Assembly (NCBI GenBank): GCA_004322365.1
Contig: SCTS01000006.1
Location: 186,001 to 250,000 of the forward strand
Source: Patescibacteria group bacterium
Lineage (GTDB): Bacteria > Patescibacteria > Paceibacteria > UBA9973 > UBA2103
Length of the DNA: 64,000 bases
Direction of reading: 5' to 3'
This document shows, in pieces, positions 24,743 through 33,800 of this stretch (within the stretch, counting starts at the first letter, position 1; each line of letters opens with the position of its first letter). Below the pieces are notes generated by a model that saw only the letters and a list, made by a program, of their open reading frames with translations, did no database searches and was not told where the DNA came from. The translations under genes and the position numbers were made by a program.

Positions 24743-25279
24743 TTATGCAGATGCTTTCTTACCTTGTTTACGGCGCACATACTCACCATCGTAACGAATT
24801 CCCTTACCTTTGTATGGCTCAGGCTTTTTCACGGCGCGAATAACTGCAGAAAACTGACCTACTGCGTCTTTATCAATACCGCTCACCGTGATTTGGTTCT
24901 TCTCAACAACAACATCAATGCCCTCAGGGATTGCCAAAATTACTGGATGAGAAAATCCAACGAGGAATTTCATATTCCTTCCCTGCACTTCAACGCGGTA
25001 CCCGATACCTTCAAGAGTTAATTTCTTTTCGTATTTCTTATTCACACCAGCAATCATATTCTTGAGGTGAGATGCAAATGTTCCCCAGAGAGAGCGCGCA
25101 AGCTTTGAAGAATTCAAAGGCGCAACCGTTACGGCTTCACCTTCAACAGTTACCGATACCATCGAGTGTACTGGTCGTGTTATTACGCCCAAAGGACCCT
25201 TCACAGTCAACACGCCCTCAGCAACTGAGATGTGCGTATTTGCTGGAATAGTTATTGGATTTTTACCGATGCGTGACAT
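24743..25279 (-). CDS. rplF: 50S ribosomal protein uL6
   Basis: uL6 lies near the factor-binding centre of the large subunit. The 178-aa product begins MSRIGKNPITIPA and contains the C-terminal family motif PEPYKGKGIRYDGEYVRRK. Two repeated alpha/beta domains of normal length are visible. Standard spc operon position after rpsH. Confidence 0.96.
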   Translation of the reverse strand: MSRIGKNPITIPANTHISVAEGVLTVKGPLGVITRPVHSMVSVTVEGEAVTVAPLNSSKLARSLWGTFASHLKNMIAGVNKKYEKKLTLEGIGYRVEVQGRNMKFLVGFSHPVILAIPEGIDVVVEKNQITVSGIDKDAVGQFSAVIRAVKKPEPYKGKGIRYDGEYVRRKQGKKASA

Positions 25280-25306
25280 ATGTATTTTTGTAGTGATCGT
25301 ATTGGA

Positions 25307-25702
25307 TTACCAGATTTTGAAAAGAGTCTCCCCTCCGAGTCTATTTTGTCTCGCCTCACGATCAGTGACGATGCCTTGTGGTGTAGAAAGTACCATAAGT
25401 CCTTTACCGTACTTCACTGGGAACACTTCGCGAGCTTTTGCATACAAACGGCGACCAGGCTTCGAAATTCTTTTAACACCGTTGATTCTTGGAAGGCCTT
25501 CAGCATCGTAGAGCAATTCAACAACGAGAGTCTTATGAATCCCTGAACCTTCTTCAGAAACTTCACCAAGGTATCCTGACTTGCGAAGTGCCAAGGCAAC
25601 TGCAAGCTTGAGTTTGGAAAATGGCACAGCAACTGATGCCTTACGCACAGCTGTGGCGTTTTTCAGACGAACAATGAAATCTCCAATAGGATCTGTAATC
25701 AT
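25307..25702 (-). CDS. rpsH: 30S ribosomal protein uS8
   Basis: uS8 organises the central domain of 16S rRNA and in E. coli represses the spc operon. The 131-aa product starts MITDPIGDFIVRLKNATAVR and ends with the conserved VLSTPQGIVTDREARQNRLG region. It is 24 nt after rpsN. Confidence 0.96.
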   Translation of the reverse strand: MITDPIGDFIVRLKNATAVRKASVAVPFSKLKLAVALALRKSGYLGEVSEEGSGIHKTLVVELLYDAEGLPRINGVKRISKPGRRLYAKAREVFPVKYGKGLMVLSTPQGIVTDREARQNRLGGETLFKIW

Positions 25703-25726
25703 GATGAAATTATTGCTGTGGTTGAA

Positions 25727-25996
25727 TTACCAAGAAGACTTCTTAACACCTGGGATCTCTCCTCGGCGTGCCATTTCGCGAAACTGAATACGAGAAAGAC
25801 CGAAATGACGCATATAGCCCTGACCACGGCCAGTAACCGCGCAACGATTCTTCACACGAATTGGTGAAGCATCTTTAGGAAGCTTCTGGAGGCCTTCCCA
25901 ATCTCCTGCCTCTTTCAAGGTAGCGCGCTTCACAGCAAAACGAGCGACCGTCTTGATACGCTTAGAATTACGAGCCAATTGTGACTTTTTAGCCAT
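25727..25996 (-). CDS. rpsN: 30S ribosomal protein uS14, zinc-independent type
   Basis: uS14 binds the 3 prime domain of the 16S rRNA head. The 89-aa long form has no CxxC pairs, so it is the zinc-free C-minus type. Motifs: RNRCAV-like VKNRCAVTGRGQGYMRHFG and LSRIQFREMARRGEIPGVKK. It is the first gene after a new internal promoter, separated from rplE by about 350 nt. Confidence 0.95.
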   Translation of the reverse strand: MAKKSQLARNSKRIKTVARFAVKRATLKEAGDWEGLQKLPKDASPIRVKNRCAVTGRGQGYMRHFGLSRIQFREMARRGEIPGVKKSSW

Positions 25997-26118
25997 TTTG
26001 TTTTAGGGAACCGTATTCATTCAGCAGAACTGAGATGAAGGGTATTCGCCTTTTGAGCCCTGTTCCGTATCTCGAGAGCCGAGACCTTAAAGAAAAAGCG
26101 CTTCGAAAAGCTATTGCT

Positions 26119-26147
26119 AGGATAGCAGTAAAGAAGGTGTCGGTCAA
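26119..26147 (-). promoter_or_regulatory. internal promoter upstream of rpsN
   Basis: On the minus strand TTGACC (26142-26147), a 17-nt spacer and TATCCT (26119-26124). It would drive rpsN-rpsH-rplF and the rest of the spc genes separately from rplE. Confidence 0.65.
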
Positions 26148-26200
26148 ATTAACAGAAATCAAAGAAAATATGGCTTCCCGTCTATCTTTTGAGGCCCCGA

Positions 26201-26329
26201 CTAATTGCCGGACTTTGGGGGAAGAAAAGGTCCCGGGAGAGGTTTCCCAGTAAGCCCAAGGGCTTCGAGTAATGCTGGTATAGCTTCTTTTGGAGGAACT
26301 GAAAAAGAAGTCGAACCTTTGTACGCCAT
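26201..26329 (-). CDS. possible 42-aa protein after rplE
   Basis: An ORF starting 19 nt after the rplE stop encodes MAYKGSTSFSVPPKEAIPAL followed by a Pro-rich end. It has no recognised domain. The rplE stop codon lies in a TATAAT-like string just upstream. Support is only position and strand, so it could be spurious. Confidence 0.35.
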   Translation of the reverse strand: MAYKGSTSFSVPPKEAIPALLEALGLTGKPLPGPFLPPKSGN

Positions 26330-26348
26330 AAGAATCGAAAAAAAAAAA

Positions 26349-26888
26349 TTATACTGCCTCCTGAAGTGGGACGCCGATGTGGCGGAAAAATGCCTCTGCC
26401 TGCTTTGCATCTTTTGCTGTCGTCACAATGGTGATAGCAAGGCCGAATACATCTTTCAATTCTTCATCTGAAGTCTCAGGGAAAATAGTGTGCTCTTTAA
26501 TACCGAGAGTTATGTTACCCAAGGAATCAATCGCTTTTGCGGAGAGTCCACGGAAGTCACGGGTACGAGGAAGAGAGATATGAACAAGTTTGTCCAAGAA
26601 ATCATACATGCGAGCACCACGGAGTGTTACTTGGTAACCCACAGGATCCCCTTCACGAACCTTGAATGAAGCAACTGATTTCTTTGCACCACGAACCGCT
26701 GCTTTTTGACCAGTAATCAAAGCAAGCCTGTCTTCAATAACTTCAATTTTCTTTTTATCTTTTATCTTTCCAATACCTGTTGAAATAACCACCTTCACAA
26801 GGTGTGGTGCTTGAAAGACATTCTTGTAACCAAAATCCCCCTTTAGGGTTTTGAATGCGCTTTTTTCTTGTGTACGAACTGATTGCAT
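26349..26888 (-). CDS. rplE: 50S ribosomal protein uL5
   Basis: uL5 binds 5S rRNA and contacts the 30S head. The 179-aa product has VVISTGIGKIKDKKKIEVIE, GQKAAVRGAKKSVASFKVRE and the C-terminal IVTTAKDAKQAEAFF. The reading frame is open 15 codons further up, but MQSVRTQEK avoids overlap with rplX (stop at 26896). Confidence 0.95.
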   Translation of the reverse strand: MQSVRTQEKSAFKTLKGDFGYKNVFQAPHLVKVVISTGIGKIKDKKKIEVIEDRLALITGQKAAVRGAKKSVASFKVREGDPVGYQVTLRGARMYDFLDKLVHISLPRTRDFRGLSAKAIDSLGNITLGIKEHTIFPETSDEELKDVFGLAITIVTTAKDAKQAEAFFRHIGVPLQEAV

Positions 26889-26895
26889 ATATTTT

Positions 26896-27198
26896 TTATA
26901 CTTCTGAACCACTCTTAACAGCGACACGGACACGCTTATTTCCCTTCATTTTAATCGAAATACGAGTACCCTTGCCTGACTTTGGATCAACGAGCATCGC
27001 ATTTGATACATGGAATGGCATCGACATGTCAACAATCTGACCTTTTTTGTTGCCACGGGGTTTCTGATGCTTTTTCTTCATGTTTAAGCCCTCAACAATA
27101 ATCTTGCTGACCGCTGGAAGCGCTCTCGTTACCGTACCTGTCTTACCTTTATCCTTACCGGTAATTATGATGACTTTATCTCCTTTTCTTATTTTCAT
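26896..27198 (-). CDS. rplX: 50S ribosomal protein uL24
   Basis: uL24 is one of the two assembly initiators of the large subunit. The 100-aa product has the KOW motif KGDKVIIITGKDKGKTGTV at the start and VEGLNMKKKHQKPRGNKKGQ. It is followed 7 nt later by rplE. Confidence 0.96.
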   Translation of the reverse strand: MKIRKGDKVIIITGKDKGKTGTVTRALPAVSKIIVEGLNMKKKHQKPRGNKKGQIVDMSMPFHVSNAMLVDPKSGKGTRISIKMKGNKRVRVAVKSGSEV

Positions 27199-27230
27199 AT
27201 TGTTTTTGTTTTTCTCTGTACCGCCTATTA

Positions 27231-27611
27231 CTACACAACTTCTGGAGCAAGAGAACCAATCTTTTGGTATCCCATATCGACGATTTCACGAGGGATTGGA
27301 CCGAAGACACGATTTGCCTTTGGTTCAAAAGGATCTTTTGCATTCTTTGAAAGAATCACCACAGCGTTATCATCGAAGCGAATATAGGAACCATCAACAC
27401 GGCGGAATGTCTTTCTTTGTCGAACTACTACCGCAGTCAATACATCTTTTTTCTTAACCATTTTTCGTGGTTCAGCAGACTGCACAGAAAGCACTACTCT
27501 ATCGCCAATCTGAGCAATAGTTTTTTTGGAACCACCAAGCACTTTGAAAATGCGTCCAACCTTTCCGCCGGTGTTATCTGCAATGATGACGAGTGATCGA
27601 TCTTGAATCAT
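27231..27611 (-). CDS. rplN: 50S ribosomal protein uL14
   Basis: uL14 lies at the subunit interface (bridge B8) and binds silencing factor RsfS. The 126-aa product starts MIQDRSLVIIADNTGGKVGR and carries GDRVVLSVQSAEPRKMVKKK and DDNAVVILSKNAKDPFEPKA. It overlaps the rpsQ stop by 4 nt. Confidence 0.96.
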   Translation of the reverse strand: MIQDRSLVIIADNTGGKVGRIFKVLGGSKKTIAQIGDRVVLSVQSAEPRKMVKKKDVLTAVVVRQRKTFRRVDGSYIRFDDNAVVILSKNAKDPFEPKANRVFGPIPREIVDMGYQKIGSLAPEVV

Positions 27612-27847
27612 ATAACTATAAAGTGCTTATTCTTCGACATTGGGCGACATGGCGCAATTGTGACGCGTTCTCCCTCTTTTTTGGTATTCCCTGCATCATG
27701 CGCAAGATACTTCTTTGTTTTCTTCACATACTTTTTATACTTTGAATCCTTCACATAGCGATTTACAGCAACCGTTATCGTGTCTTTCATTTTTGTGGAT
27801 ACGACCACGCCGGTAAGTGTTTTCTGATTTTTTGTGTTTGTTTCCAT
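27608..27847 (-). CDS. rpsQ: 30S ribosomal protein uS17
   Basis: uS17 binds the 5 prime domain of 16S rRNA early in assembly. The 79-aa OB-fold protein has LTGVVVSTKMKDTITVAVNR and GERVTIAPCRPMSKNKHF. It overlaps rplN by 4 nt and follows rpmC by 5 nt. Confidence 0.95.
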   Translation of the reverse strand: METNTKNQKTLTGVVVSTKMKDTITVAVNRYVKDSKYKKYVKKTKKYLAHDAGNTKKEGERVTIAPCRPMSKNKHFIVI

Positions 27848-27852
27848 ATAGT

Positions 27853-28041
27853 TTATGCCTCTCTTTCTGCCATGACTAGCTTAATACGGGCGATGTCGGC
27901 ACGAATTCCGCGAGCCTTGCGGACATTCTTAGTGCGTGATCCCGACATACCAAAACGAAATTCACGAAGCTCAATTTCGAGCTCACCAAGAGCCTTCATA
28001 AGCTCACTATCAGTCTTCTTCCTAACATCTATAGCTTTCAT
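27853..28041 (-). CDS. rpmC: 50S ribosomal protein uL29
   Basis: uL29 sits at the peptide exit near uL23. The 62-aa helical hairpin protein begins MKAIDVRKKTDSELMKALGE and contains LREFRFGMSGSRTKNVRKAR. The ORF extends two codons up to a TTG. ATG at 28041 is preferred. It starts 8 nt after rplP. Confidence 0.94.
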   Translation of the reverse strand: MKAIDVRKKTDSELMKALGELEIELREFRFGMSGSRTKNVRKARGIRADIARIKLVMAEREA

Positions 28042-28049
28042 ATGCAAAT

Positions 28050-28469
28050 TTAGTGGCGAGCAATTACGGTCGTTTTAACTGACAATTTTGTCGCAGCCTT
28101 GCGAAGTGCTTCTCTCGCAATCGCATCAGTAACACCATCGATTTCAAAGAGAATTCTGCCTGGCTTTACCTCAACAACAAAACGGTACGGGTCACCCTTA
28201 CCCTTACCCATCGGCAACTCACCTCCTTTCTTTGTGTCGGGACGGTCAGGAAATACGCGAATCCAAACACGGCCAGTTTTTCCTAAAAGTCTCGCCCCTG
28301 CTCGACGAGCAGCCTCAAGCTGATTTGATGAAATACGATCCGAAGTAAGAGCTTTCAACCCATGAGAACCGAAGGCAAGCGTAATACCACGGGTTGCGAC
28401 CTGCTTCTTGTTAGGGTTTACGCGTGAGCGTTGCCACTTTCTATATTTAACTTTTTTTGGAAACAACAT
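28050..28469 (-). CDS. rplP: 50S ribosomal protein uL16
   Basis: uL16 stabilises tRNA at the A and P sites. The 139-aa product starts MLFPKKVKYRKWQRSR and has the signature GRVWIRVFPDRPDTKKG and MGKGKGDPYRFVVEVKPGRI. It lies between rpsC (6 nt) and rpmC. Confidence 0.96.
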   Translation of the reverse strand: MLFPKKVKYRKWQRSRVNPNKKQVATRGITLAFGSHGLKALTSDRISSNQLEAARRAGARLLGKTGRVWIRVFPDRPDTKKGGELPMGKGKGDPYRFVVEVKPGRILFEIDGVTDAIAREALRKAATKLSVKTTVIARH

Positions 28470-28475
28470 AAAAAT

Positions 28476-29156
28476 TTATACTTTTGGACGTGACGCATCA
28501 TCAGCGAAAATATCGCCACGATAAATCCAAACCTTAACGCCGATTTTACCCAAAGGAAGTTGTGCTGCTATCTGTGCATAATCAATGTCTGCACGGAATG
28601 TCTGAAGAGGGATACGCCCACGCTTCAATTCTTCAGTGCGTGACATAGAGCCTGAACCGAGCATGCCAGCAACAGCAATACGCACACCCTTCACATCTCT
28701 ATTTGCCATAACCTTATCAATTGTCTGTTTCAAAACACGTCGGAAAGGAAGGCGCTTCTCGAGACTCTCCACCACCATACCTGCAACAATTGCTGCGTTA
28801 GATTCAGGTGATCGAACTTCAATAACATCAAGGTGAAGCGCAGGCACTGATGAAAGTTTCATGCTTTTGAGCATTTGGTGCAAATCCTTTTTCAATTTTG
28901 TTGCACCTTCACCTGAACGACCAATAACCATACCTGGGCGTGCTGTATGAATTTGAACTCGCAAATCTTTTTGGGAACGCTCAATTTCAACATGCGACAC
29001 ATAGCTTCCACGAAGACGCTTTGTCAAAAATTGACGAATCATTGCATCAGTGCGAATGAATTCACGGTTCTTTTTTGCAGAACCAGCAAACCAACGACTC
29101 TGCCAATCCCTAAGGATGCCAAGACGATGCGCGTATGGATGAACGATTTTTGTCAT
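28476..29156 (-). CDS. rpsC: 30S ribosomal protein uS3
   Basis: uS3 lines the mRNA entry and has helicase-like activity there. The 226-aa product has an N-terminal segment (RLGILRDWQSRWFAGSAKKN), a KH domain (TARPGMVIGRSGEGATKLKK, with the GxxG loop) and a C-terminal domain (DVKGVRIAVAGMLGSGSMSR). Adjacent to rplV by 3 nt. Confidence 0.97.
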   Translation of the reverse strand: MTKIVHPYAHRLGILRDWQSRWFAGSAKKNREFIRTDAMIRQFLTKRLRGSYVSHVEIERSQKDLRVQIHTARPGMVIGRSGEGATKLKKDLHQMLKSMKLSSVPALHLDVIEVRSPESNAAIVAGMVVESLEKRLPFRRVLKQTIDKVMANRDVKGVRIAVAGMLGSGSMSRTEELKRGRIPLQTFRADIDYAQIAAQLPLGKIGVKVWIYRGDIFADDASRPKV

Positions 29157-29159
29157 AAA

Positions 29160-29501
29160 TTATTTTTTCTTCTTTGGCTTTGCTTTCCCTAAAGTCACTG
29201 TTATATGGCTCATTCTATGGCGAATTGGGGAAGAACGACCGAACGCACGAGGCATCGAGCGCATAGCAACTAAACCTTTATTGACTGTAATATTTTGGAC
29301 AACAAGAGTTCTTCCGTCTTCACCTTGCTTCTCCGCGTTTGCGACAGCAGACGAAATGAGTTTAGCCATAGGAGTTGCGGCGCGCTTATCCAAGAACTTT
29401 AGTGCGAGAAGTGCCTCCTCGACACCCTTACCCTTCACAAGCTCAGTAACGAGTCTGGTTTTTCGTGGAGTCTGCTTGTAGTTGGAAAGTGTCGCCTTCA
29501 T
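29160..29501 (-). CDS. rplV: 50S ribosomal protein uL22
   Basis: uL22 extends a beta hairpin into the exit tunnel. The 113-aa product has YKQTPRKTRLVTELVKGKGV and the hairpin region MRSMPRAFGRSSPIRHRMSH followed by ITVTLG. Standard position between rpsS and rpsC. Confidence 0.96.
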   Translation of the reverse strand: MKATLSNYKQTPRKTRLVTELVKGKGVEEALLALKFLDKRAATPMAKLISSAVANAEKQGEDGRTLVVQNITVNKGLVAMRSMPRAFGRSSPIRHRMSHITVTLGKAKPKKKK

Positions 29502-29526
29502 ATGCTGATTCTAGATGTATGAAAAA

Positions 29527-29886
29527 TTACTTCTTAGCTCCGGCCTTAGCCTTACCATCAGCAGGTGCCTTTGCTGCTTGTGCTGCTGCAATTTCAGACT
29601 CTTTCTTCTTCTGCTCAAGTTCTTTCTGCATCTTACCTCCGTGACGAGTAAACTTCGTCGTTGATGAAAATTCACCAAGGCGGTGCCCTACCATTTCCTC
29701 TGTAACAAACACTTCAGGAAAATCCTTTCCGTTATGAACAAGGAAAACGAAACCAACCATTTCAGGGCTGATTTCAGATGCACGAGCCCATGTCTTAATA
29801 GGTGCTGTTACGCCTGGCTTCTTACCCTCAATCTTCTTTAGAAGCTTGTGGGCGACATACGGACCTTTTTTAAGTGAACGAGACAT
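29527..29886 (-). CDS. rpsS: 30S ribosomal protein uS19 with C-terminal tail
   Basis: uS19 lies in the 30S head. The 119-aa product begins MSRSLKKGPYVAHKLLKKIE and contains MVGHRLGEFSSTTKFTRHGG. An added C-terminal tail of about 25 residues is Ala/Lys-rich. The ORF continues 8 codons up but MSRSLKKGPY is the family start. It now heads its own unit because rplB is 4 kb away. Confidence 0.96.
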   Translation of the reverse strand: MSRSLKKGPYVAHKLLKKIEGKKPGVTAPIKTWARASEISPEMVGFVFLVHNGKDFPEVFVTEEMVGHRLGEFSSTTKFTRHGGKMQKELEQKKKESEIAAAQAAKAPADGKAKAGAKK

Positions 29887-29949
29887 TGTTGTAGTTTTGA
29901 CCCAAATCAAGTGCGCACTAAGAAAAATGCGCCCTCACGAGCTTTGAGC

Positions 29950-29979
29950 ATACTATCCCAATCACCCGCCCACTGTCAA
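29950..29979 (-). promoter_or_regulatory. promoter of the rpsS-rplE unit
   Basis: On the minus strand a perfect TTGACA (29974-29979) and TAGTAT (29950-29955) are 18 nt apart. The promoter starts 1 nt past the REP-like palindrome of the RAYT unit. Confidence 0.65.
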
Positions 29980-29980
29980 T

Positions 29981-30016
29981 CTCATTTGTGCAACCTCCGG
30001 AGGTTGCACAAATGAG
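29981..30016. repeat. 36-nt perfect palindrome, left flank of RAYT unit
   Basis: The central 22 nt (two halves of GTGCAACCTCC) are shared with the right-flank palindrome at 30751-30780, but the outer arms here are CTCATTT/AAATGAG. Confidence 0.9.
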
Positions 30017-30039
30017 CACTGAATCCGAAATGAAAAAAT

Positions 30040-30732
30040 TTACAAAATGATACCTTCTAATTCTTCAGCTAGAAGTTTTTTGCTGGTTGTTTTAACAAAG
30101 TCGGCGTAATTACTTTTTGCTGTTATAGCAAACTGCCCTGTGATAATTTCGGGGACAATGAGCCCTCCCCATCGGTTCGCGTCACTAAAATCTTGGAGCG
30201 ACGACCAAGGATACTCGAATTCCTTTCCTGACCATTCTCGTATGTCACTGGGGTTTCTATGAATATAGGCGGATGCATATAAAAGCTGGGAATCTGTTTT
30301 TACATGCACCGCTTTGTACGGACCCTGAAATACATGCCCCGAGGTTTCATACTTAGTATTATAATATTTTGTATATCCGTCAGATACGCGTTGCATGTAG
30401 CGTGCCATTCCCCCTTCAATAGTTTCTTTGACCAACAAGTGAAAATGGTTGGACATCAGACAAAAACAAACCACTTCCACAAAACGACTCTCGATAATGG
30501 ACTCGATATCTTCGTTAGGAACGGAAAAACCAATTTCTGGAATAAAACTTTCAGTAATGCGCGATAGGTTTTTAAATTGATGGGGAGATTGCAGAAACAA
30601 AACATTAAAAAGGAACCGGTGCCAGTCACGCTTATCTTTAAAAATAGTCTGCCTATGCGCACCGCGATTGAACACATGATAGTACTCCCCCGGAGCAATA
30701 CCTTCTCGTGACTTTGATACGGCCTTACGCAT
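30040..30732 (-). CDS. REP-associated tyrosine transposase (RAYT)
   Basis: The 230-aa product belongs to the IS200-like Y1 transposase family, of the single-copy RAYT branch. It has the HUH motif in CLMSNHFHLLVKE, an N-terminal GEYYHVFNRGAHRQTIF, and a Tyr-rich catalytic helix YMQRVSDGYTKYYNTKY, then HVFQGPYKAVHVKTD. RAYTs cut and join single-stranded palindromic REP DNA. The frame is intact, so it may be functional. No second copy is seen in the window. Confidence 0.9.
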   Translation of the reverse strand: MRKAVSKSREGIAPGEYYHVFNRGAHRQTIFKDKRDWHRFLFNVLFLQSPHQFKNLSRITESFIPEIGFSVPNEDIESIIESRFVEVVCFCLMSNHFHLLVKETIEGGMARYMQRVSDGYTKYYNTKYETSGHVFQGPYKAVHVKTDSQLLYASAYIHRNPSDIREWSGKEFEYPWSSLQDFSDANRWGGLIVPEIITGQFAITAKSNYADFVKTTSKKLLAEELEGIIL

Positions 30733-30750
30733 TACTGTAGGCTAGCATAT

Positions 30751-30780
30751 CCCTGTGCAACCTCCGGAGGTTGCACAGGG
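30751..30780. repeat. 30-nt perfect palindrome, right flank of RAYT unit
   Basis: Same 22-nt core as the 29981-30016 palindrome, with outer arms CCCT/AGGG instead of CTCATTT/AAATGAG. It lies between the surface protein stop and the transposase start and may also act as a terminator-like hairpin. Confidence 0.9.
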
Positions 30781-30810
30781 GGTTCTGAAAACAAGAAAAA
30801 TTACTTCGAA

Positions 30811-33800
30811 TTAGAACTCATCGAAGCGAGGAGTAACACCTATAGTCACTGACTTTGAGCTCGGCACTCCTCCAGTCAAACAATTCATGGTGTAGGTGCT
30901 TTGTTGATTTATGATCACAGACTGTGCGCCCGAAAAAGCTGTTGAGGAAAGACCGGGACCGGAGATTGAACATGTATCAGGAGTGCCTACCACTCCCCAC
31001 GACACCGTTGCAGGGTCGCCTTGGCGAACAGTAACACTTGGACTTATGGTGAGAGTAATGTCGGCAGGATTTACAGTAACCGTGGCACTTGAAGATGCGC
31101 TTCGTGTACCATTAGTACAAGTGATACCGTAGGTTGTAGTAACTGGAGGGGAAACAGTAACCGAACCAACGGTTGCGCCCCCTGTTGGGAAGTTAGTTCC
31201 TGTACAAGAAGTGGTGTAAGAAGATGTCCAGTCAATGCGTGGAGAGGTTACTCCCTTAATAATAACAGGTGGTGAGACAGTAATAATCACTGTTGGAGTG
31301 TTCTGTATAGTTCCCGTTGCGCATGTCGCAGTAACTGACCCTGTACCTGAGGTCACAATAACTGAAGCCGATTTCGTACCAGCGCTACCATATGTCTTCG
31401 AGACAGTTGCACCTGTGCCAAGAAGTCCGTCAGTACCACTCCACACATAGGTGTATGAACCTACTCCTCCTGAAGGTGTGACAGACCATGTTAATGAATC
31501 CCCCACATATCCAGTACTTGGTGATGGGGAACACGATGCTGAGAGTGCTCCGGGGTTCACTGATAATGATGTCCACGCACTACAATTATCAAGCTCATTG
31601 GACTCACTCACTTCATTAAGTGGTGTGTCGGCACAAAAACGCATCTGGTACGAACCCGGTGAAGGAAATGTGTAGCTACCTGTTTGTGTACCGCTACCCC
31701 CAGCTACAATCGATATTCGACTTAAAGCAATCTTAATTGACGTATTGGCTTCGGCAAAATTAATAAAGAAACTAAAAATACGACTCCAAATAGAATCTGA
31801 TTGGGTGAGGTAATTATTAAGACAAGCACTATCTGAACTAAGGCACACATACATCCTTGAACCGAAAACTGGAGTCGCTGCACCACCAATATTGGTAACA
31901 CCCGCAGTGAATGTGGTATTTACTCCTGCGGTTACACTCGTAGGAGAAAGAGACCCTGTAGTTAAATCTGCCAAAGAAACGCCAACTACTACAGAGTTGG
32001 AGCAACTTGCGGTTGTTGATAGTGGCGCTGACGCAGTTGCCATACCTGCAAAATAATTATGTCTCGTTGTGTTACCAGTAGTTGAGGTTTTTGAGGCAAG
32101 AGAGGCATTCGAATATGCTTCGTAGCGATAGTAGGTGTTAACTGGTTGCCCAGTTGAATTCACAGTCTCTCGTACATCAACACTACAGCAACCACCTGCA
32201 GGAGTTATATCTGCACACGATCCTGCCATAGAGCTAGTATTGAGAGTAAATCCGACACCATCCTCGGTAGTACCATAACTACCTACCTTCGTACCTCCAG
32301 AGCAGTGCTTTTCCCCTTGAAGCGTAACAGAAGTTGCGCCGGAAGGGCTAGTGATAGTGATTGAGGCTGTTTTTGTACCGACAGTTGTATATGTTTTTGA
32401 AATAGACGCAACAGCACCCGAGAGACTATCAGTACCACTCCATAAATACGTGTATGAACCAGTTCCACCCGATGCAGAGGCAGTCCAAGCCACGGGACTA
32501 CCGGTATAGACACTCGTTGGAGATACCGAACATGACCCAGAAAGAGTGCCAGGGGGAGGTGAATTTACCTGAACATTTGCGGTAGCGAAAGCGGTCTGGG
32601 GAGTCGTAGCAGGAGAGGCACCAACACACTGGTACACAGCTGTTTCAATTTGACACGAATCATTGGCCACATTTATTTTACATACATTACCGCTTCCTAC
32701 CCCACTGCAAGATTTCCCTGCTGGACTTGAGGGGCACCATGCTAATCCAGAATAAGCAATTTCAAGACTTGACACTCTGGTTACACCTACATTACAAGCA
32801 AAATCACTGATGTCATTATATGAAAGCTGCCACGTACCTGATGACGCGGCACTCGCCCCCGTACAGGTAATAGAATAGTTAGTCGTTGCACTTAACGCTC
32901 CAGTCGAAATAGAGCCTGATGTGTTACCTCCAGTCTCAAATCCACCACCAACACAAGAAATCGCATTGGTTGAGGACCATGTGAGAGTAGCGGAAGATCC
33001 AGAATTCAAACTTGTTGGAGTTGCAGAGAGTGAAACCGTGGGTGATGCAATAGCACTAACAGTAACTGTTTGCGACGCTGAGGCGGACCCACCAGCACCA
33101 GTACATGAAACAAGATAACTGGTTGTTTGCGATGGAGTAACTGTTACAGAGCCTGCGGTTGCAGAGGATGTTGAGAAGTTAGTTCCTGTGCAGGAAGTTG
33201 CATTAGTTGAACTCCAGGTGATAACTGACGACGCACCCACTACAAGAGAAGTTGGGTTTGCAGAAAGTGATGCAGTTGGTGCAACCACAGGCGCACTAAC
33301 GGTAACCGTTGCGAAAGAAGACACTGTCTGGGAACCATCGGTACAGGTAATTGAATAAGTTATTGAAGAGGGAGGTGAAACGATAAGTGAACCTGCAGTA
33401 GCACCTCCCGTTGAAAAGTTGGTGCCGGTGCACGAAGTCACATAATCCGAAGTCCATGTTAAGAGAGCCGAACCTCCACTAGATATAGAAGAAGGAGTGG
33501 CAATAATGCCTACATAGGGTGTTGTTGGTTCCACAACACAACCTTCATCTATGTCGCCGATAGTCGCAACCTGGTAGGTACTTTGCACTGTATAACTATC
33601 CCCGCCATATACTGCGCGAAATGCTGCTTCACCTGCACTACCTGGAGGGAAAGGATTAGTCACTACTGTGTAGTCATACTCCCATGTGGTACCTGTACAG
33701 TCACCGCCTCCTGTTGGACCAGCATATGCTAATTGAGGAATCGCACTGAATACAGCGAGCATAAAAATGGCACCAATGAAAAAAGTTTTAAAAGCGGGAA

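Larger units (their letters stand above)
25997..26348. other. gap in the spc operon between rplE and rpsN
   Basis: A 352-nt break not usual in this operon. It carries a minus-strand promoter (26119-26147), a leader of about 115 nt with possible hairpins before rpsN, and a weakly supported 42-aa ORF (26201-26329). Confidence 0.6.
29981..30780 (-). mobile_element. RAYT element with flanking palindromes
   Basis: A single transposase gene is bracketed by two perfect palindromes with the same core, the typical arrangement for a REP-associated tyrosine transposase and its REP/BIME sequences. It sits within the ribosomal S10 cluster between rpsS and the surface protein gene. Confidence 0.8.

Noticed and set aside
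26035..26253. 70-aa plus-strand ORF in the rplE-rpsN gap
   Set aside because: It lies over a minus-strand promoter and leader, has no start signals or recognisable domain, and its frame is explained by low stop density.
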